From assembly GCA_947591315.1 (NCBI GenBank), contig CANQDD010000008.1, positions 1-64,000 of the forward strand: 64,000 bases of DNA, read 5' to 3'. Numbering within the stretch: the stretch's first letter is position 1; every line of letters begins with the position of its first letter. Of the stretch, positions 43,175 through 54,434 are shown piece after piece. The position numbers were made by a program, and so were the translations under genes. This DNA comes from an uncultured Clostridia bacterium (lineage in GTDB: Bacteria; Bacillota; Clostridia; UBA1381). A model generated the notes under the pieces. That model worked only from the letters and a program-made list of their open reading frames with translations. It made no database searches and was not told the origin of the DNA.

Positions 43175-45265
43175 ATGAACTTTGAAACAAAACTGGCTCT
43201 TGCCGCTTTCGGCGTGCTCGGCTGCGCAATTATCGCCCTCGTTTTCGCGGGAATCAACTTTTTCTCGGTTAAGAAAAAGCCCGAGGGAACGGACACGATG
43301 AAGGCGATCGCGCTGAAAATACGCAAGGGCGCCATGGCATATCTTAAGAGACAGTATAAGACTGTCGGCGTTTTCTTCGCCGTAATGTTCGTTATACTTC
43401 TCATACTCGCGCTTACGGGAATGCTTACGCCGTTCGTACCGTTCGCGTTCCTCACGGGCGGCTTCTTCTCCGGACTTTCCGGCTTTATCGGCATGAAGAT
43501 AGCCACTTACGCGAACTCGAGAACCGCGGAGGGCGCGAGACAGGGACTTAACAAAGGTCTTAAAATAGCGTTCTCGTCGGGAACGGTTATGGGACTTACG
43601 GTCGTAGGTCTCGGACTTCTCGATATAAGTATATGGTTCATTCTCTTGAAATTCGTATTCAGACTGCCGAGTGAAACCGATATTATGTCGGCGATGCTCA
43701 CATTCGGTATGGGCGCGAGCTCGATGGCTCTGTTTGCCCGTGTGGGCGGCGGCATATTCACAAAGGCTGCCGACGTAGGCGCTGACCTTGTAGGTAAGGT
43801 TGAGGCGGGCATACCCGAGGACGACCCGAGAAACCCCGCTTGTATCGCCGATAACGTAGGCGACAACGTAGGCGATGTTGCAGGTATGGGCGCTGACCTT
43901 TACGAGTCGTACGTGGGCTCGGTAATTTCCTGCGGCGCGCTCGCGACTTCGGCGGGTCTCGGCTTTAAGGGCGTGCTTGTGCCGATGCTTATCGCGGCAG
44001 TCGGTATTATAGCTTCAATCATCGGCACATTCTTCGTTTCGACAAAGGAGGGCGCAAGCCAGAAGCAGCTTCTCGGCTCACTGCGCCGCGGAACATATAT
44101 AAGCTCGATTTTGTCGGCTATCGGCGCGGCTGTACTTATCTTCACACTGCTCCCCGAAAACTCAAACGTGTTCTGGGCTGTTATTTCGGGACTTGCCGCG
44201 GGCGTTTTGATAGGCTTCTTCACCGAGTATTACACGTCCGACTCCTACAACCCGACAAAAAATCTCTCCGCTTCCTCGGAAACGGGTTCGGCTACGATTA
44301 TCATTGACGGTATAGCTCTCGGTATGCTGTCGACGGCTATCCCCGTAATCATTATAGGCATCTCGATTATTGTCAGCTTCTTCACTGCGGGCGGCAGCGG
44401 CAGCTTTGAAAGCGGACTGTACGGCGTAGGACTTTCGGCTGTAGGTATGCTTTCGACGCTCGGTATCACGCTCGCTACGGACGCGTACGGCCCTGTTGCG
44501 GATAACGCGGGCGGTATCGCTGAAATGTCGGGACTTCCCGGCGAGGTAAGAAACAGAACGGACGCTCTCGACTCTCTCGGCAACACAACTGCCGCCACGG
44601 GTAAGGGCTTCGCGATAGGCTCGGCGGCTCTTACGGCTCTCGCGCTTATCGTTTCGTACACGGATAAAATTCCGGCGGATAAGCTCAGCCTCAACATAAC
44701 AAATCCGGCTGTTCTTATCGGCTTGTTTATAGGCGCGATGCTTCCGTTCCTGTTCAGCGCGCTCACAATGAAGGCTGTCGGACGCGCGGCGCAGAAGATA
44801 GTTATTGAGGTAAGACGTCAGTTCAGAGAAATCAAGGGACTTATGGACGGCAAGGCTGAAGCCGATTACGAGACGTGCGTTGATATATGCACAAAGTCCT
44901 CGCTAAAGGAAATGATTTTACCGGCGGCTCTCGGTATCGTTTCGCCTATCGTGGTGGGTCTTGTGCTCGGCTGCAACGGCGTTGTCGGTATGCTCGCTGG
45001 CGCGCTCGTGTCGGGATTTGTTCTCGCAATTATGATGGCGAACTCCGGCGGCGCGTGGGATAACGCGAAGAAGTATATCGAGGCGGGCAACTTCGGCGGC
45101 AAGGGCAGCGAAAACCATAAGGCGGCTGTTGTCGGCGATACCGTCGGCGACCCGTTCAAGGATACGTCAGGCCCCTCGGTTAATATCCTTATAAAGCTTC
45201 TGTCAATGGTTTCAATCGTGTTCGCGTCGGTTGTCGTCGCTTACGGCGGTCTGGGACTGTTCTAA
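43175..45265 (+). CDS. hppA: Membrane-bound ion-pumping pyrophosphatase
   Basis: Hydrolyses PPi to pump H+ or Na+ across the membrane. 696 residues with about 16 hydrophobic helices, normal for the family. Active-site segments: [59 protein letters not shown] and [25 protein letters not shown] has Ala where potassium-independent enzymes have Lys, so it should be the K+-dependent type; whether H+ or Na+ is pumped cannot be read safely. ATG 43175 has AAGGAGGG upstream; an open frame from 43025 precedes the promoter and was rejected. Confidence 0.96.
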   Translation: MNFETKLALAAFGVLGCAIIALVFAGINFFSVKKKPEGTDTMKAIALKIRKGAMAYLKRQYKTVGVFFAVMFVILLILALTGMLTPFVPFAFLTGGFFSGLSGFIGMKIATYANSRTAEGARQGLNKGLKIAFSSGTVMGLTVVGLGLLDISIWFILLKFVFRLPSETDIMSAMLTFGMGASSMALFARVGGGIFTKAADVGADLVGKVEAGIPEDDPRNPACIADNVGDNVGDVAGMGADLYESYVGSVISCGALATSAGLGFKGVLVPMLIAAVGIIASIIGTFFVSTKEGASQKQLLGSLRRGTYISSILSAIGAAVLIFTLLPENSNVFWAVISGLAAGVLIGFFTEYYTSDSYNPTKNLSASSETGSATIIIDGIALGMLSTAIPVIIIGISIIVSFFTAGGSGSFESGLYGVGLSAVGMLSTLGITLATDAYGPVADNAGGIAEMSGLPGEVRNRTDALDSLGNTTAATGKGFAIGSAALTALALIVSYTDKIPADKLSLNITNPAVLIGLFIGAMLPFLFSALTMKAVGRAAQKIVIEVRRQFREIKGLMDGKAEADYETCVDICTKSSLKEMILPAALGIVSPIVVGLVLGCNGVVGMLAGALVSGFVLAIMMANSGGAWDNAKKYIEAGNFGGKGSENHKAAVVGDTVGDPFKDTSGPSVNILIKLLSMVSIVFASVVVAYGGLGLF

Positions 45266-45309
45266 GGGATAAATTGTGATTTAGCGGTGTGTTAGCGGTG
45301 AGCGACACA

Positions 45310-45480
45310 CGTCGTGAGCCTCTCCTTGAGGAGAGGTGGCATCGCGAAGCGATGACGGAGAGGTGGCAATGATTTTTATAAGACCACCTCTCAGTCGCCT
45401 ACGGCGACAGCTCCCCTCAAGGGGAGCCTCACGTAGGGGCGACCCTTGTGGTCGCCCGCATGACCCCCTCATAGAGGGGG
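45310..45480. repeat. Dispersed palindromic intergenic repeat, copy D
   Basis: Starts GAGCCTCTCCTTGAGGAG and contains CGCGAAGCG, CCTACGGCGAC, CTCCCCTCAAGGGGAG and GGGCGACC..GGTCGCCC stems. Its first roughly 54 nt are identical to copy E at 58.8 kb. Confidence 0.7.
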
Positions 45481-45487
45481 TCTTACG

Positions 45488-45515
45488 AAACGGACGGCAT
45501 ATGCCGTCCGTTTTT
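45488..45515. terminator. Terminator after hppA and repeat D
   Basis: Perfect palindrome of 13-bp arms AAACGGACGGCAT/ATGCCGTCCGTTT followed by more T's. Confidence 0.75.
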
Positions 45516-45604
45516 ATATTGCTGTGTCAAGAATTTTTACTTTAGTACTTTACAAAGGCAAAAAAAAGTAGTAAAATATAGGTTGGTTCAAACAAGATTA
45601 TTTA

Positions 45605-46690
45605 ATGAAAGAAGTGTTCACAGTGGAAATTAAGATTACAAAGACCACCAATCCGAAGCAGAAGCCGGCGGACGAGTCGAAGCTCGGTTTCGGACAGTAT
45701 TACACAGACCACATGTTCATAATGAATTATGACGCGGGTCAGGGCTGGCACGACGCGAGAATCGTTCCGTACGCTCCGTTTCAGATAGATCCCGCGAGTA
45801 TGGTTCTCCACTATGCTCAGGAAATTTTCGAGGGCTTGAAGGCGTACCGCACCGCGGACGGCTCAATACAGCTTTTCAGACCCGAGAAGAACATGGCGAG
45901 AATGAACGTGTCATGTGACAGACTTTGTATTCCGAAAATAGACGAGGAATTTGCTATAGAGGCGATAAAGACGCTCGTAAAAATAGACGAGGACTGGGTT
46001 CCCACCGCTGACGGCACATCGCTTTACATCAGACCTTATATCTTCGCGAACGATGTTCACATCGGCGTTCACCCGGCGGAACATCTCATATTCGCGATAA
46101 TACTTTCGCCTGTCGGCGCGTACTACCCGCAGGGACTTGCTCCCGTTCCTATCTACGTTGAACAGAAGTATGTCCGCGCGGTTGTGGGCGGCACAGGCTT
46201 TACAAAGGCGGGCGCGAACTACGCTATCTCCCTTAAGGGTCAGGAGGAAGCCGCGGAGCAGGGTTATATCCAGACACTCTGGCTCGACGGCGTTGAGAGA
46301 AAGTACATCGAGGAAGTTGGCTCGATGAATGTATTCTTCAAGATTGACGGCGAGGTTATCACTCCCGCGCTTGTAGGCTCGATTCTGGGCGGTATTACGA
46401 GAATGTCGATAATAGAGCTTTTGAAGGCGAAGGGCTACAAGGTGTCTGAGCGCAGACTTTCAATAGACGAGCTTGTTGACGCGTTTAAGTCCGGCAAGCT
46501 CGAGGAAGCATGGGGCACGGGTACGGCTGCCGTTATTTCACCTATCGGCGAGCTTAAGTACGGCGACCTCGTAATGCCCGTAAACAACGGCGAAATCGGC
46601 CCCGTATCGCAGATGTGCTACGACACTCTCACCGGTATTCAGTGGGGCAAGATAAAGGACGAATTCGGCTGGACGGTTAAGATAGACTGA
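45605..46690 (+). CDS. ilvE: Branched-chain amino acid aminotransferase
   Basis: PLP enzyme of valine, leucine and isoleucine metabolism, fold type IV. 361 residues: SKLGFGQYYTDHMFIMNYD, HYAQEIFEGLKAYR, LYIRPYIFANDVHIGV, GGTGFTKAGANYAISL (probable Schiff-base Lys), VERKYIEEVGSMNVFF, ITRMSIIELLKAKGYKVSER and GTGTAAVISPIGEL. The ATG at 45605 has no clear SD. An in-frame GTG at 45623, giving the more usual start MEIKITKTT after AAGAAGTG, is a good alternative. It is monocistronic here. Confidence 0.93.
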   Translation: MKEVFTVEIKITKTTNPKQKPADESKLGFGQYYTDHMFIMNYDAGQGWHDARIVPYAPFQIDPASMVLHYAQEIFEGLKAYRTADGSIQLFRPEKNMARMNVSCDRLCIPKIDEEFAIEAIKTLVKIDEDWVPTADGTSLYIRPYIFANDVHIGVHPAEHLIFAIILSPVGAYYPQGLAPVPIYVEQKYVRAVVGGTGFTKAGANYAISLKGQEEAAEQGYIQTLWLDGVERKYIEEVGSMNVFFKIDGEVITPALVGSILGGITRMSIIELLKAKGYKVSERRLSIDELVDAFKSGKLEEAWGTGTAAVISPIGELKYGDLVMPVNNGEIGPVSQMCYDTLTGIQWGKIKDEFGWTVKID

Positions 46691-46740
46691 ACATAAAACC
46701 GATATAATATCCATACAATTATAATTGTATACAAAGAGCA

Positions 46741-46762
46741 AAGACGGCATATTATGTCGTCT
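46741..46762. terminator. Hairpin between ilvE and GGDEF gene
   Basis: AAGACGGCAT/ATGTCGTCTT stem (one wobble) with a 2-nt centre. The T-run is weak, and it could also regulate the GGDEF gene leader. Confidence 0.45.
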
Positions 46763-46786
46763 TTCAACATTTGGAGGTTATATATA

Positions 46787-48502
46787 ATGAAGGAATACGA
46801 GGAGCAAGCGTCTATTCACTCCTTTGTTAGCAACACGCTGGCGGACAATTTTCTGAAGCTTGCGCGCGTAAATTTGCTTACGGGCGAATATGAGTTTATA
46901 AAAAAGGAAGAGGACCTGGCGTACACCGGCGGCGACATTCCCGACATTTTCTCGTACATAAAGCAACAGGTTGCCGATAAAATCGTTATGTCCGAGCATA
47001 TAGAGGATTACCTTAAATTCTCGAACCCGAATTACGTTCAAAAGCGCATATTCTCCGGTGAAAAGCAGATCGTGCAGAGCTATAAGCGCAAAACAAAAAC
47101 GGGATATATGTGGGTGACGTTTGAAATATTGGCTCCTACTGATTGCAGCGCGGAAAAACCGTGGGTTGTTTTCTGTTGGAGAACGGCGGACAGCGACACA
47201 ACGACGATGCTTGACTCGCTCGCGGCGCTGTCGCTTATATACTATAAAATACTCAAAATCAATCTGACGCATGACACGTTTGAAATAATAAAGGCGGCTG
47301 ACAGCGAGCGCAGGCTGTACGACGGTCTTACGAAAATCTCCGACTGGTGGCGGCTTTTCTGTGAGGACGGCAATGTTGCGGAGGACGATATTGAGGCGTA
47401 TAAGGAATTTACCGATATAAACCGTTTGAGAGAGGCGTTTGGGGAAAATCCGACAAGGCATAGCTGCCGCTACAACAGGAAAAACGGCGACGTGTTCAGA
47501 TACGCGCAGATGGATTTGATACCGAGCATCGAATACACCGAGCAGAACAAGGTGGTGCTTTTGTTCGTAAAGGACGTGCATGACGAGCATATGCTCGAGG
47601 AACAGCGGCGCAGGCAGCTTCTCGACACATACCACCGCGACTCGCTCACAATGCTCTACAACCGACATAAGTTCAACGAGGACGTGGAGCAGCTTCAGAA
47701 GGAAAATACCGAGATGTTCACGTGCGCGTACATCGACGTAAACGGTCTGCACGAGCTTAACAATCACCTCGGTCACCACAAGGGCGACGATATGCTCTGC
47801 ACCGTAGCCGACGCGCTTATAACGTATTTCCCGAATGAAAAGCGTTACCGTATAGGCGGCGACGAATTTATCGTGACGAGCACAAGTTTGTCGTCCGAGG
47901 CTATGACACGTATTCTACTTCAAATGCGCGAAAAGCTTTTGGAGGACGATTACGAATTTTCCTTCGGCGTCGAAAGCGGCGGCAATATGCTGTTTAAGGT
48001 AGTCGGCGCGGCGGAGCTGAAAATGCGTAAGGACAAGGAAGAATATTACAAGCACAACCATTCTCAGCGCAAGAACCGCGCGATGAACAATCAGCTTGAA
48101 CAGATTATGACGGAAAAACGCGACGCGGAGCATTTTCTGGACATAATCGCGACAAAATTCGCGGGCGTGTACCTCGTGGATCTGAAGCGTGACGAGGTGC
48201 GTCATATATATATCCCGCACTATTTCCAGAAGCTTTTGCAGGAGACGGATTTTTGTTTCAGCAAGGCTATGAACCTGTACGTGAGCAAATTCGTGGACAG
48301 CGAGTACCGTTCCGCGTTTGAGCGCGTAATTGATTACGGCGAGCTTGAAAAGCTCCTTGATGAAAAGAGCGAGGTCGCGTTCCCGTACAAAAAGGTTGAC
48401 GGCTCGTGGAAGCGTCTGCGTATTATACGGATAGACGAAACTGACAGTCCCGACGACCGCGAGGCTATTTGGATTTTCTCAAACGGCGCGCAGGAGATGT
48501 AA
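46787..48502 (+). CDS. PAS-GGDEF-PAS protein (probable diguanylate cyclase)
   Basis: 571 residues without membrane helices, start ATG 46787 (GGAGG 9 nt upstream). The N-terminal half has PAS-like folds (about 15-270). The GGDEF domain begins DSLTMLYNRHKFNEDVEQL near 290 and has the intact catalytic motif RIGGDEFIV near 365. No RxxD inhibitory site lies five residues upstream. A further PAS-like domain follows (about 450-565; GVYLVDLKRDEVRHIYIP, RRLRIIRIDE-type end). It should make cyclic di-GMP from two GTP under control of cytoplasmic signals. No EAL partner is in the window. Confidence 0.88.
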   Translation: MKEYEEQASIHSFVSNTLADNFLKLARVNLLTGEYEFIKKEEDLAYTGGDIPDIFSYIKQQVADKIVMSEHIEDYLKFSNPNYVQKRIFSGEKQIVQSYKRKTKTGYMWVTFEILAPTDCSAEKPWVVFCWRTADSDTTTMLDSLAALSLIYYKILKINLTHDTFEIIKAADSERRLYDGLTKISDWWRLFCEDGNVAEDDIEAYKEFTDINRLREAFGENPTRHSCRYNRKNGDVFRYAQMDLIPSIEYTEQNKVVLLFVKDVHDEHMLEEQRRRQLLDTYHRDSLTMLYNRHKFNEDVEQLQKENTEMFTCAYIDVNGLHELNNHLGHHKGDDMLCTVADALITYFPNEKRYRIGGDEFIVTSTSLSSEAMTRILLQMREKLLEDDYEFSFGVESGGNMLFKVVGAAELKMRKDKEEYYKHNHSQRKNRAMNNQLEQIMTEKRDAEHFLDIIATKFAGVYLVDLKRDEVRHIYIPHYFQKLLQETDFCFSKAMNLYVSKFVDSEYRSAFERVIDYGELEKLLDEKSEVAFPYKKVDGSWKRLRIIRIDETDSPDDREAIWIFSNGAQEM

Positions 48503-48519
48503 AACTATATTGTAACATA

Positions 48520-48546
48520 AAAAGGAAGCTGAACAGGCTTCCTTTT
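48520..48546. terminator. Bidirectional terminator between GGDEF gene and enolase
   Basis: AAAAGGAAGC/GCTTCCTTTT stem with a 7-nt loop between convergent genes. Confidence 0.8.
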
Positions 48547-48550
48547 AAGT

Positions 48551-49882
<1,332 letters not shown>

Positions 49883-50014
49883 TTACGGGCAGACGCGCAA
49901 AACCGGCTGCCTCTTAAAATATAATTTACGTAATCGCCCATAATTATGCAATAAACGCCGCGGACGGAGTTTTCAAAATAAAATTAAATTTTTAAGGCAA
50001 AATTAAGAATTTTG

Positions 50015-50023
50015 TGGTATAAT
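50015..50023 (+). promoter_or_regulatory. Extended -10 promoter of the two-component operon
   Basis: TGG directly before TATAAT (50018-50023). No good -35 is seen. 31 nt before the response regulator start. Confidence 0.4.
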
Positions 50024-50054
50024 CATCATATACCGAAAAAAAGGAATGATACGT

Positions 50055-50732
50055 ATGCGAATACTTGTGGTTGAGGACGAAATACATCTTGCCGAGGCGC
50101 TCGGACAGATACTCAAAAAGAACAATTACACCGTGGATATATCGAACGACGGAGAGGACGGTCTTGATAACGCGCTGAGCGGCATTTACGACGTTATAGT
50201 TCTTGATATAATGCTGCCGAAAATGGACGGTATCGAGGTGCTCAAAAATCTGCGCGCCGAGGGCTTTGACACGCCCGTAATACTGCTTACCGCGAAAAGC
50301 GATGTCGCGGACAAGGTGCGCGGTCTCGACAGCGGCGCGGACGATTACCTCTCAAAGCCGTTCAATACCGAGGAGCTTCTTGCAAGAATAAGGGCGCTGG
50401 GAAGGCGGCGCGGTGAGATCGTCGCGGCGTCTGACTCGATAACGTTCGGCGATATAACATTAAACACCGGCACGTTAAAGCTTACGAGCGGCAAAAACGA
50501 GATAACGCTCACCCTTAAAGAAAGTGAGCTTTTGGAGTACCTCATGCTGCACAAGGGAATTGTCTGCTCAAAGGAGCAGATTATAGAAAAGCTCTGGGGC
50601 TTTGAGAGTGAAGCCGAGGCGAACCATGTGGAGGTTTACATTTCGTTCCTGAGAAAAAAGCTCGCCTTCGTGCGCTCAAAAACGTCGATTAGCACTGTGC
50701 GCAGCGTCGGTTACACGCTGTCGGAGGGATAA
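50055..50732 (+). CDS. OmpR/PhoB-family response regulator
   Basis: 225 residues. Receiver domain MRILVVEDE with phospho-acceptor Asp51 in VIVLDIMLPKMDG and the Thr/Lys positions in ILLTAKSD and DYLSKPF; winged-helix DNA-binding domain (about 125-222) with LTLKESELLEYLMLHKG and NHVEVYISFLRKKL. ATG 50055 is preceded by AAAGGA at 9 nt; an ATG at 50046 overlaps that SD. It is followed after 3 nt by its sensor kinase. Confidence 0.94.
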   Translation: MRILVVEDEIHLAEALGQILKKNNYTVDISNDGEDGLDNALSGIYDVIVLDIMLPKMDGIEVLKNLRAEGFDTPVILLTAKSDVADKVRGLDSGADDYLSKPFNTEELLARIRALGRRRGEIVAASDSITFGDITLNTGTLKLTSGKNEITLTLKESELLEYLMLHKGIVCSKEQIIEKLWGFESEAEANHVEVYISFLRKKLAFVRSKTSISTVRSVGYTLSEG

Positions 50733-50735
50733 ATT

Positions 50736-52043
50736 ATGTTTAAGAAATTACGCAACAGACTGCTTATTGTAAACACGCTCATAATAGCCGCGCTCGTACT
50801 GGGCAGCTTTTCGGTCATATACTTTACCACGTGGCAGAACACGATGCACGGCGTGGATATGAAGCTTGACCGCGCGCTTGAAATGACTGCCGGACGCGGC
50901 GGACGTATGGGTATGCGCGAAAATTTACCCGCGCCCGACGGTGAACACACGCCGCCCGAGAACGCCGTGCCCGACAACATGAAGGACGCGCCGCCGGAAA
51001 CGCGCCGAAACGAAATGTTCACGCTCACCTTTACCGTCCTGACCGACAGCGACGGAAACATTACAAAGGTTAATATGCCGTTTGACATGACCGAGGATTT
51101 TTATTCCGACAAGCTCGGCGGTATAATTGCGTCGCAGAAGGACAAGGGCGCGCTGAAATCGGACGGGAGCTACTGGGCGTACAAAAGGATTAAAAGCTCG
51201 GACGGCTATGTGATTGCGTTTACCGACACAAACTCCGAGCAGACAATAATGCGGAATCTTTTGATTATATTGAGCCTTGTCGCTCTCGCCGCGCTTGCTG
51301 CAGCGTTTCTCATAAGCCTTTTCTCGGCGAACAAGTCGATAAAGCCGGTCGAGGAGTCGTACAACAGGCAGAAACGGTTTGTCGCCGACGCGTCGCATGA
51401 GCTTAAAACGCCGCTCACGACGATAAACACAAACGCCGACGTGCTTCTGTCGCACGAGGACAGCACGATTAAAGAGGAAAGAAAGTGGCTTGACTATATA
51501 AAAAATGAAACGGAGCGCATGACAAAGCTCACGAACGACCTTCTGTACCTCGCGCGTCTCGACCACGACGAGGAAAGCGTCATGCTCACTCCCGTGTCGT
51601 TCTCGCAGGCGGCGGAAAGCGTCATACTGCTAATGGAGGCTGTCGTGTTCGAGAAGGATATTAAAATGACGTACGGCATCACGCCCGACCTTACGGTAAA
51701 GGGCGACGCGGAGCAGCTTCACCGTCTTGTGATGATACTTCTGGACAACGCGTGCAAATACACGCCGCCGAAGGGTGAAATTGAAATAAAACTTGTCCGT
51801 GACGCGTCCGACGCTGTGTTCACGATACGCAACAGCGGCGGGGGCATAAGCGAGGAAGCGAGGAAGCATATTTTCGAGCGCTTCTACCGCGAGGACACGT
51901 CGCGCGCACGCGAAAGCGGCGGCTACGGTCTCGGTCTTTCGATAGCTCACGCGATAGTGCAGTCGCATAAGGGCAGTATTAAGGCCGATTCGGAAATAAA
52001 CGGATACACGCGTTTTACCGTTAAAATCCCGCTTGTAAAATGA
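50736..52043 (+). CDS. Sensor histidine kinase of the OmpR-type pair
   Basis: 435 residues. TM1 at about 8-28, an extracytoplasmic loop of about 140 residues rich in Pro/Met, TM2 at about 170-192, then directly the H-box ADASHELKTPLTTI with His221, the N-box DNACKYTPPKGE, ISEEARKHIFERFYR and GGYGLGLSIAHAIV. A HAMP domain is not obvious. Pairs with the regulator 3 nt upstream. Its signal is unknown; neighbours downstream are wall and membrane proteins, which hints at an envelope role. Confidence 0.93.
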   Translation: MFKKLRNRLLIVNTLIIAALVLGSFSVIYFTTWQNTMHGVDMKLDRALEMTAGRGGRMGMRENLPAPDGEHTPPENAVPDNMKDAPPETRRNEMFTLTFTVLTDSDGNITKVNMPFDMTEDFYSDKLGGIIASQKDKGALKSDGSYWAYKRIKSSDGYVIAFTDTNSEQTIMRNLLIILSLVALAALAAAFLISLFSANKSIKPVEESYNRQKRFVADASHELKTPLTTINTNADVLLSHEDSTIKEERKWLDYIKNETERMTKLTNDLLYLARLDHDEESVMLTPVSFSQAAESVILLMEAVVFEKDIKMTYGITPDLTVKGDAEQLHRLVMILLDNACKYTPPKGEIEIKLVRDASDAVFTIRNSGGGISEEARKHIFERFYREDTSRARESGGYGLGLSIAHAIVQSHKGSIKADSEINGYTRFTVKIPLVK

Positions 52044-52075
52044 CCGTCTCTGCCGCGGGAAATGTATAATTTCCA

Positions 52076-52104
52076 TTGACATAACCGCCGTAATCGTATA
52101 AAAT
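52076..52104 (+). promoter_or_regulatory. Promoter of the glucosaminidase-like gene
   Basis: TTGACA (52076-52081), 17-nt spacer, TAAAAT (52099-52104), 20 nt before the ATG. Confidence 0.65.
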
Positions 52105-52124
52105 AACACTTAGGCGGTGAGGTT

Positions 52125-53522
52125 ATGAAAAAATTTCTTTTGCTTGTGCTTTTGATTACCGCGTCCGTCACGGCGACGGCTTTCGGAGCGTACAACGTTG
52201 AGACGGACGATAACGAATACGTGTCCGACTGCGTATATTTTTCGCATCGCTGCACTTGGGGACCAATTCCGGCTGAAAAAATAAACTTAAAAAAGGGCAG
52301 AATAACATTTTATGAGGGCGACGGTACGTCCTCGGAGAAAATAGAAACAGACGTCATGCCGGTAAACGCGACGGAAAAGGACGTCAGATTTAAGACGAAC
52401 GACGTCACGATAGCGACCGTTGACGGAAACGGCGTGGTACGGCCGACGGGCAAGGCGGGTGAAACCGTCATAGAAATAACCTGCGGAAAAGCGAAATCAA
52501 GAATGAAGGTAAGCGTCATAAAACCGGTGAAGGGCGTCGTAATGTCGCAGGGTTCGCTCACGCTTTACGCGGACAGGCCCGTCGCGGCGCAGCTTGAAGC
52601 GTTCGTGTCACCCGAGGACGCGACGGTGAAGGATATTAAATGGACGAGCAAGGACGAGTCTATAGCGCATGTGGACGGTGACGGTCTTGTGTACCCGAAC
52701 GGCGTGGGCGAAACGGAGATAACCGCGGAGACGGCTGACGGGGGATATACCGCGTCATGCGCCGTCACAGTCACGACATGGGAAAAGCGCAGGGACGACA
52801 TACCGGTTACATATTCCGAATATAATATGACCGTTGAGGAAATGACAAAAATGCAGATGGGCGCGAATCCGACGGTGTTCACAACAGGCGTGTACGCGGC
52901 GACCGAGGAGGAGGTCGGCTCGTTCGTAAATCCCGAAAACCTTGTCGGAAGCTACAATAAATATCAGTTCCTCGACCTCGGCACGCAGAACGACGTTTCA
53001 GCCGACACGCTCAATACATATCTTAACGGCAAGGGTATTTTGAGCGGTATGGGAGACGTGTTTAAGGAAGCCGCGGAGGAAAATAACATAAGCGAGGTGT
53101 ACCTCGTTATACACGCGTGTCTCGAATCGGGCAGCGGCACGTCAGATCTTGCGTGCGGCGTGGACTTTGACGGCACGGTCGTATACAACCTGTTCGGCAT
53201 AGGCGCGGTGGACAGCGATCCGCTTTACGGCGGCGCGGAATACGCGTACTCGCAGGGCTGGACAACCGTTGAGGACGCGATAAAGGGCGGCGCGAGGTGG
53301 ATAAGCGAAAATTACATAAATAACCGAAATTACAGACAAAATACATTATATAAAATGCGCTGGAACCCCGAAAGTCCGGCGAAACACCAGTACGCGACCG
53401 ATATAGAATGGCCCTCGAAGCAGGCGGAGGATATGGCTGCGATGTTTGAGGCGTTCCCGTCAGCGTCATATCGGTACGAAATTCCCGTGTATAAGGGTAT
53501 GACAAAGCCGCAGATACGCTGA
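52125..53522 (+). CDS. Secreted N-acetylglucosaminidase-like autolysin with Ig-like domains
   Basis: 465 residues: signal peptide (MKKFLLLVLLITASVTATAF), two bacterial Ig-like (BIG2) domains (about 45-130 and 135-215; KFKTNDVTIATVDG-like and WTSKDESIAHVDGDGLVYP), then a catalytic domain like the LytD/endo-beta-N-acetylglucosaminidase family (about 230-460). The probable catalytic Glu is in IHACLESGSGTSDLACG; VVYNLFGIGAVD, ARWISENYI and YKMRWNPESP also fit. It should cleave the glycan strand of peptidoglycan during growth or division. Confidence 0.85.
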   Translation: MKKFLLLVLLITASVTATAFGAYNVETDDNEYVSDCVYFSHRCTWGPIPAEKINLKKGRITFYEGDGTSSEKIETDVMPVNATEKDVRFKTNDVTIATVDGNGVVRPTGKAGETVIEITCGKAKSRMKVSVIKPVKGVVMSQGSLTLYADRPVAAQLEAFVSPEDATVKDIKWTSKDESIAHVDGDGLVYPNGVGETEITAETADGGYTASCAVTVTTWEKRRDDIPVTYSEYNMTVEEMTKMQMGANPTVFTTGVYAATEEEVGSFVNPENLVGSYNKYQFLDLGTQNDVSADTLNTYLNGKGILSGMGDVFKEAAEENNISEVYLVIHACLESGSGTSDLACGVDFDGTVVYNLFGIGAVDSDPLYGGAEYAYSQGWTTVEDAIKGGARWISENYINNRNYRQNTLYKMRWNPESPAKHQYATDIEWPSKQAEDMAAMFEAFPSASYRYEIPVYKGMTKPQIR

Positions 53523-53546
53523 TAAAAGACAATGGGAGAGAATGTT

Positions 53547-54362
53547 ATGGCGGAGAAAATCAAAAAAGTAATCTCTGTGCTTATCGAGAACAACACGGGG
53601 CTTTACGCCGCGCAGGCGTCGTTTTTCCTCGTGATTTCCGCTATTCCTTTTATGATGCTTATTTTTACGATTATATCGCTGTTCAGCAACGTGGACACGC
53701 AGGGCATAATACGCTACGTGAGCTCGTTTGCGCCGGCGGAGGTAAGCAGGCTTATATCGACCGTCGTTGCGGAGCTTACGGCAAAATCCGCGACTGTGCC
53801 CATAATATCGGTCACTGCCGTATCGGCGCTGTGGCTCGCTTCACGCGGCATTACGGCGCTGTATTCGGGACTTAACAGCATAAACGGCTTACCGAGACGC
53901 AATTATATTTATGTGCGCCTTATTTCCGTTGTTTACACCGTCGCGTTTCTCGTGACGCTCGTCCTGACGCTTTTATTTATCGGCTTCGGAGGTATGCTTG
54001 AAGAATTTCTCGCCCGCCGTTTTGCGGGACTGTCGTCATTTATAAATTTTATTTTTAAGGGCAAAATACTTATATTTTTCTTTTACCTCACGCTTATTTT
54101 CGCTCTGTTTTACAAATTCCTGCCGGAGGAAAGAATGCGGTTCCGCTCCGTTCTTCCCGGCGCGGTTTTCGCCTCCGCGGGCTGGATAGGTTTTTCGTTC
54201 TTTTATTCGCTCTACATTGATAACTTCTCCGATTACACGCTCGTTTACGGCTCTCTTGCCGCCGTCGTGCTCCTTATGCTGTGGCTGTATTTCTGTATGA
54301 ACATATTTCTTTTCGGCGCGCAGTTAAATAAACTTGTAAAAAACGGGTTTTTTGAAAAATAA
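53547..54362 (+). CDS. YihY/BrkB family membrane protein
   Basis: 271 residues with about six membrane helices and the family pattern: AAQASFFLVISAIPFMMLIF near the N-terminus, FAPAEVSRLI, ALWLASRGITALYSGLNSIN, RRNYIYVRLIS, and FSDYTLVYGSLAAVVLLMLW near the end. Once called ribonuclease BN by mistake; the true function of the family is not established, and transport or virulence roles have been suggested. ATG 53547 follows GGGAGAG. It is 24 nt after the glucosaminidase-like gene and probably cotranscribed. Confidence 0.92.
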   Translation: MAEKIKKVISVLIENNTGLYAAQASFFLVISAIPFMMLIFTIISLFSNVDTQGIIRYVSSFAPAEVSRLISTVVAELTAKSATVPIISVTAVSALWLASRGITALYSGLNSINGLPRRNYIYVRLISVVYTVAFLVTLVLTLLFIGFGGMLEEFLARRFAGLSSFINFIFKGKILIFFFYLTLIFALFYKFLPEERMRFRSVLPGAVFASAGWIGFSFFYSLYIDNFSDYTLVYGSLAAVVLLMLWLYFCMNIFLFGAQLNKLVKNGFFEK

Positions 54363-54388
54363 TACTATACTATTTGAAAATAATGTGG

Positions 54389-54394
54389 TATAAT
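54389..54394 (+). promoter_or_regulatory. Extended -10 promoter of the repeat-protein gene
   Basis: TGTGG followed by TATAAT (54389-54394), 40 nt before the ATG; a convincing -35 is not seen. The same TGTGGTATAAT occurs before the response regulator at 50013. Confidence 0.4.
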
Positions 54395-54434
54395 TTATAT
54401 GTGTGTACGTATGACAGCAAAGGAGGGGTAAGAG

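Noticed and set aside
45520-45604. T-box or other riboswitch ahead of the branched-chain aminotransferase gene
   Set aside because: Only about 90 nt remain after the upstream terminator and no T-box sequence or antiterminator was visible.
46713-46730. 18-nt perfect palindrome ATACAATTA/TAATTGTAT as an operator
   Set aside because: AT-rich palindromes of this size can arise by chance in such spacers; no second copy or cognate regulator was found.
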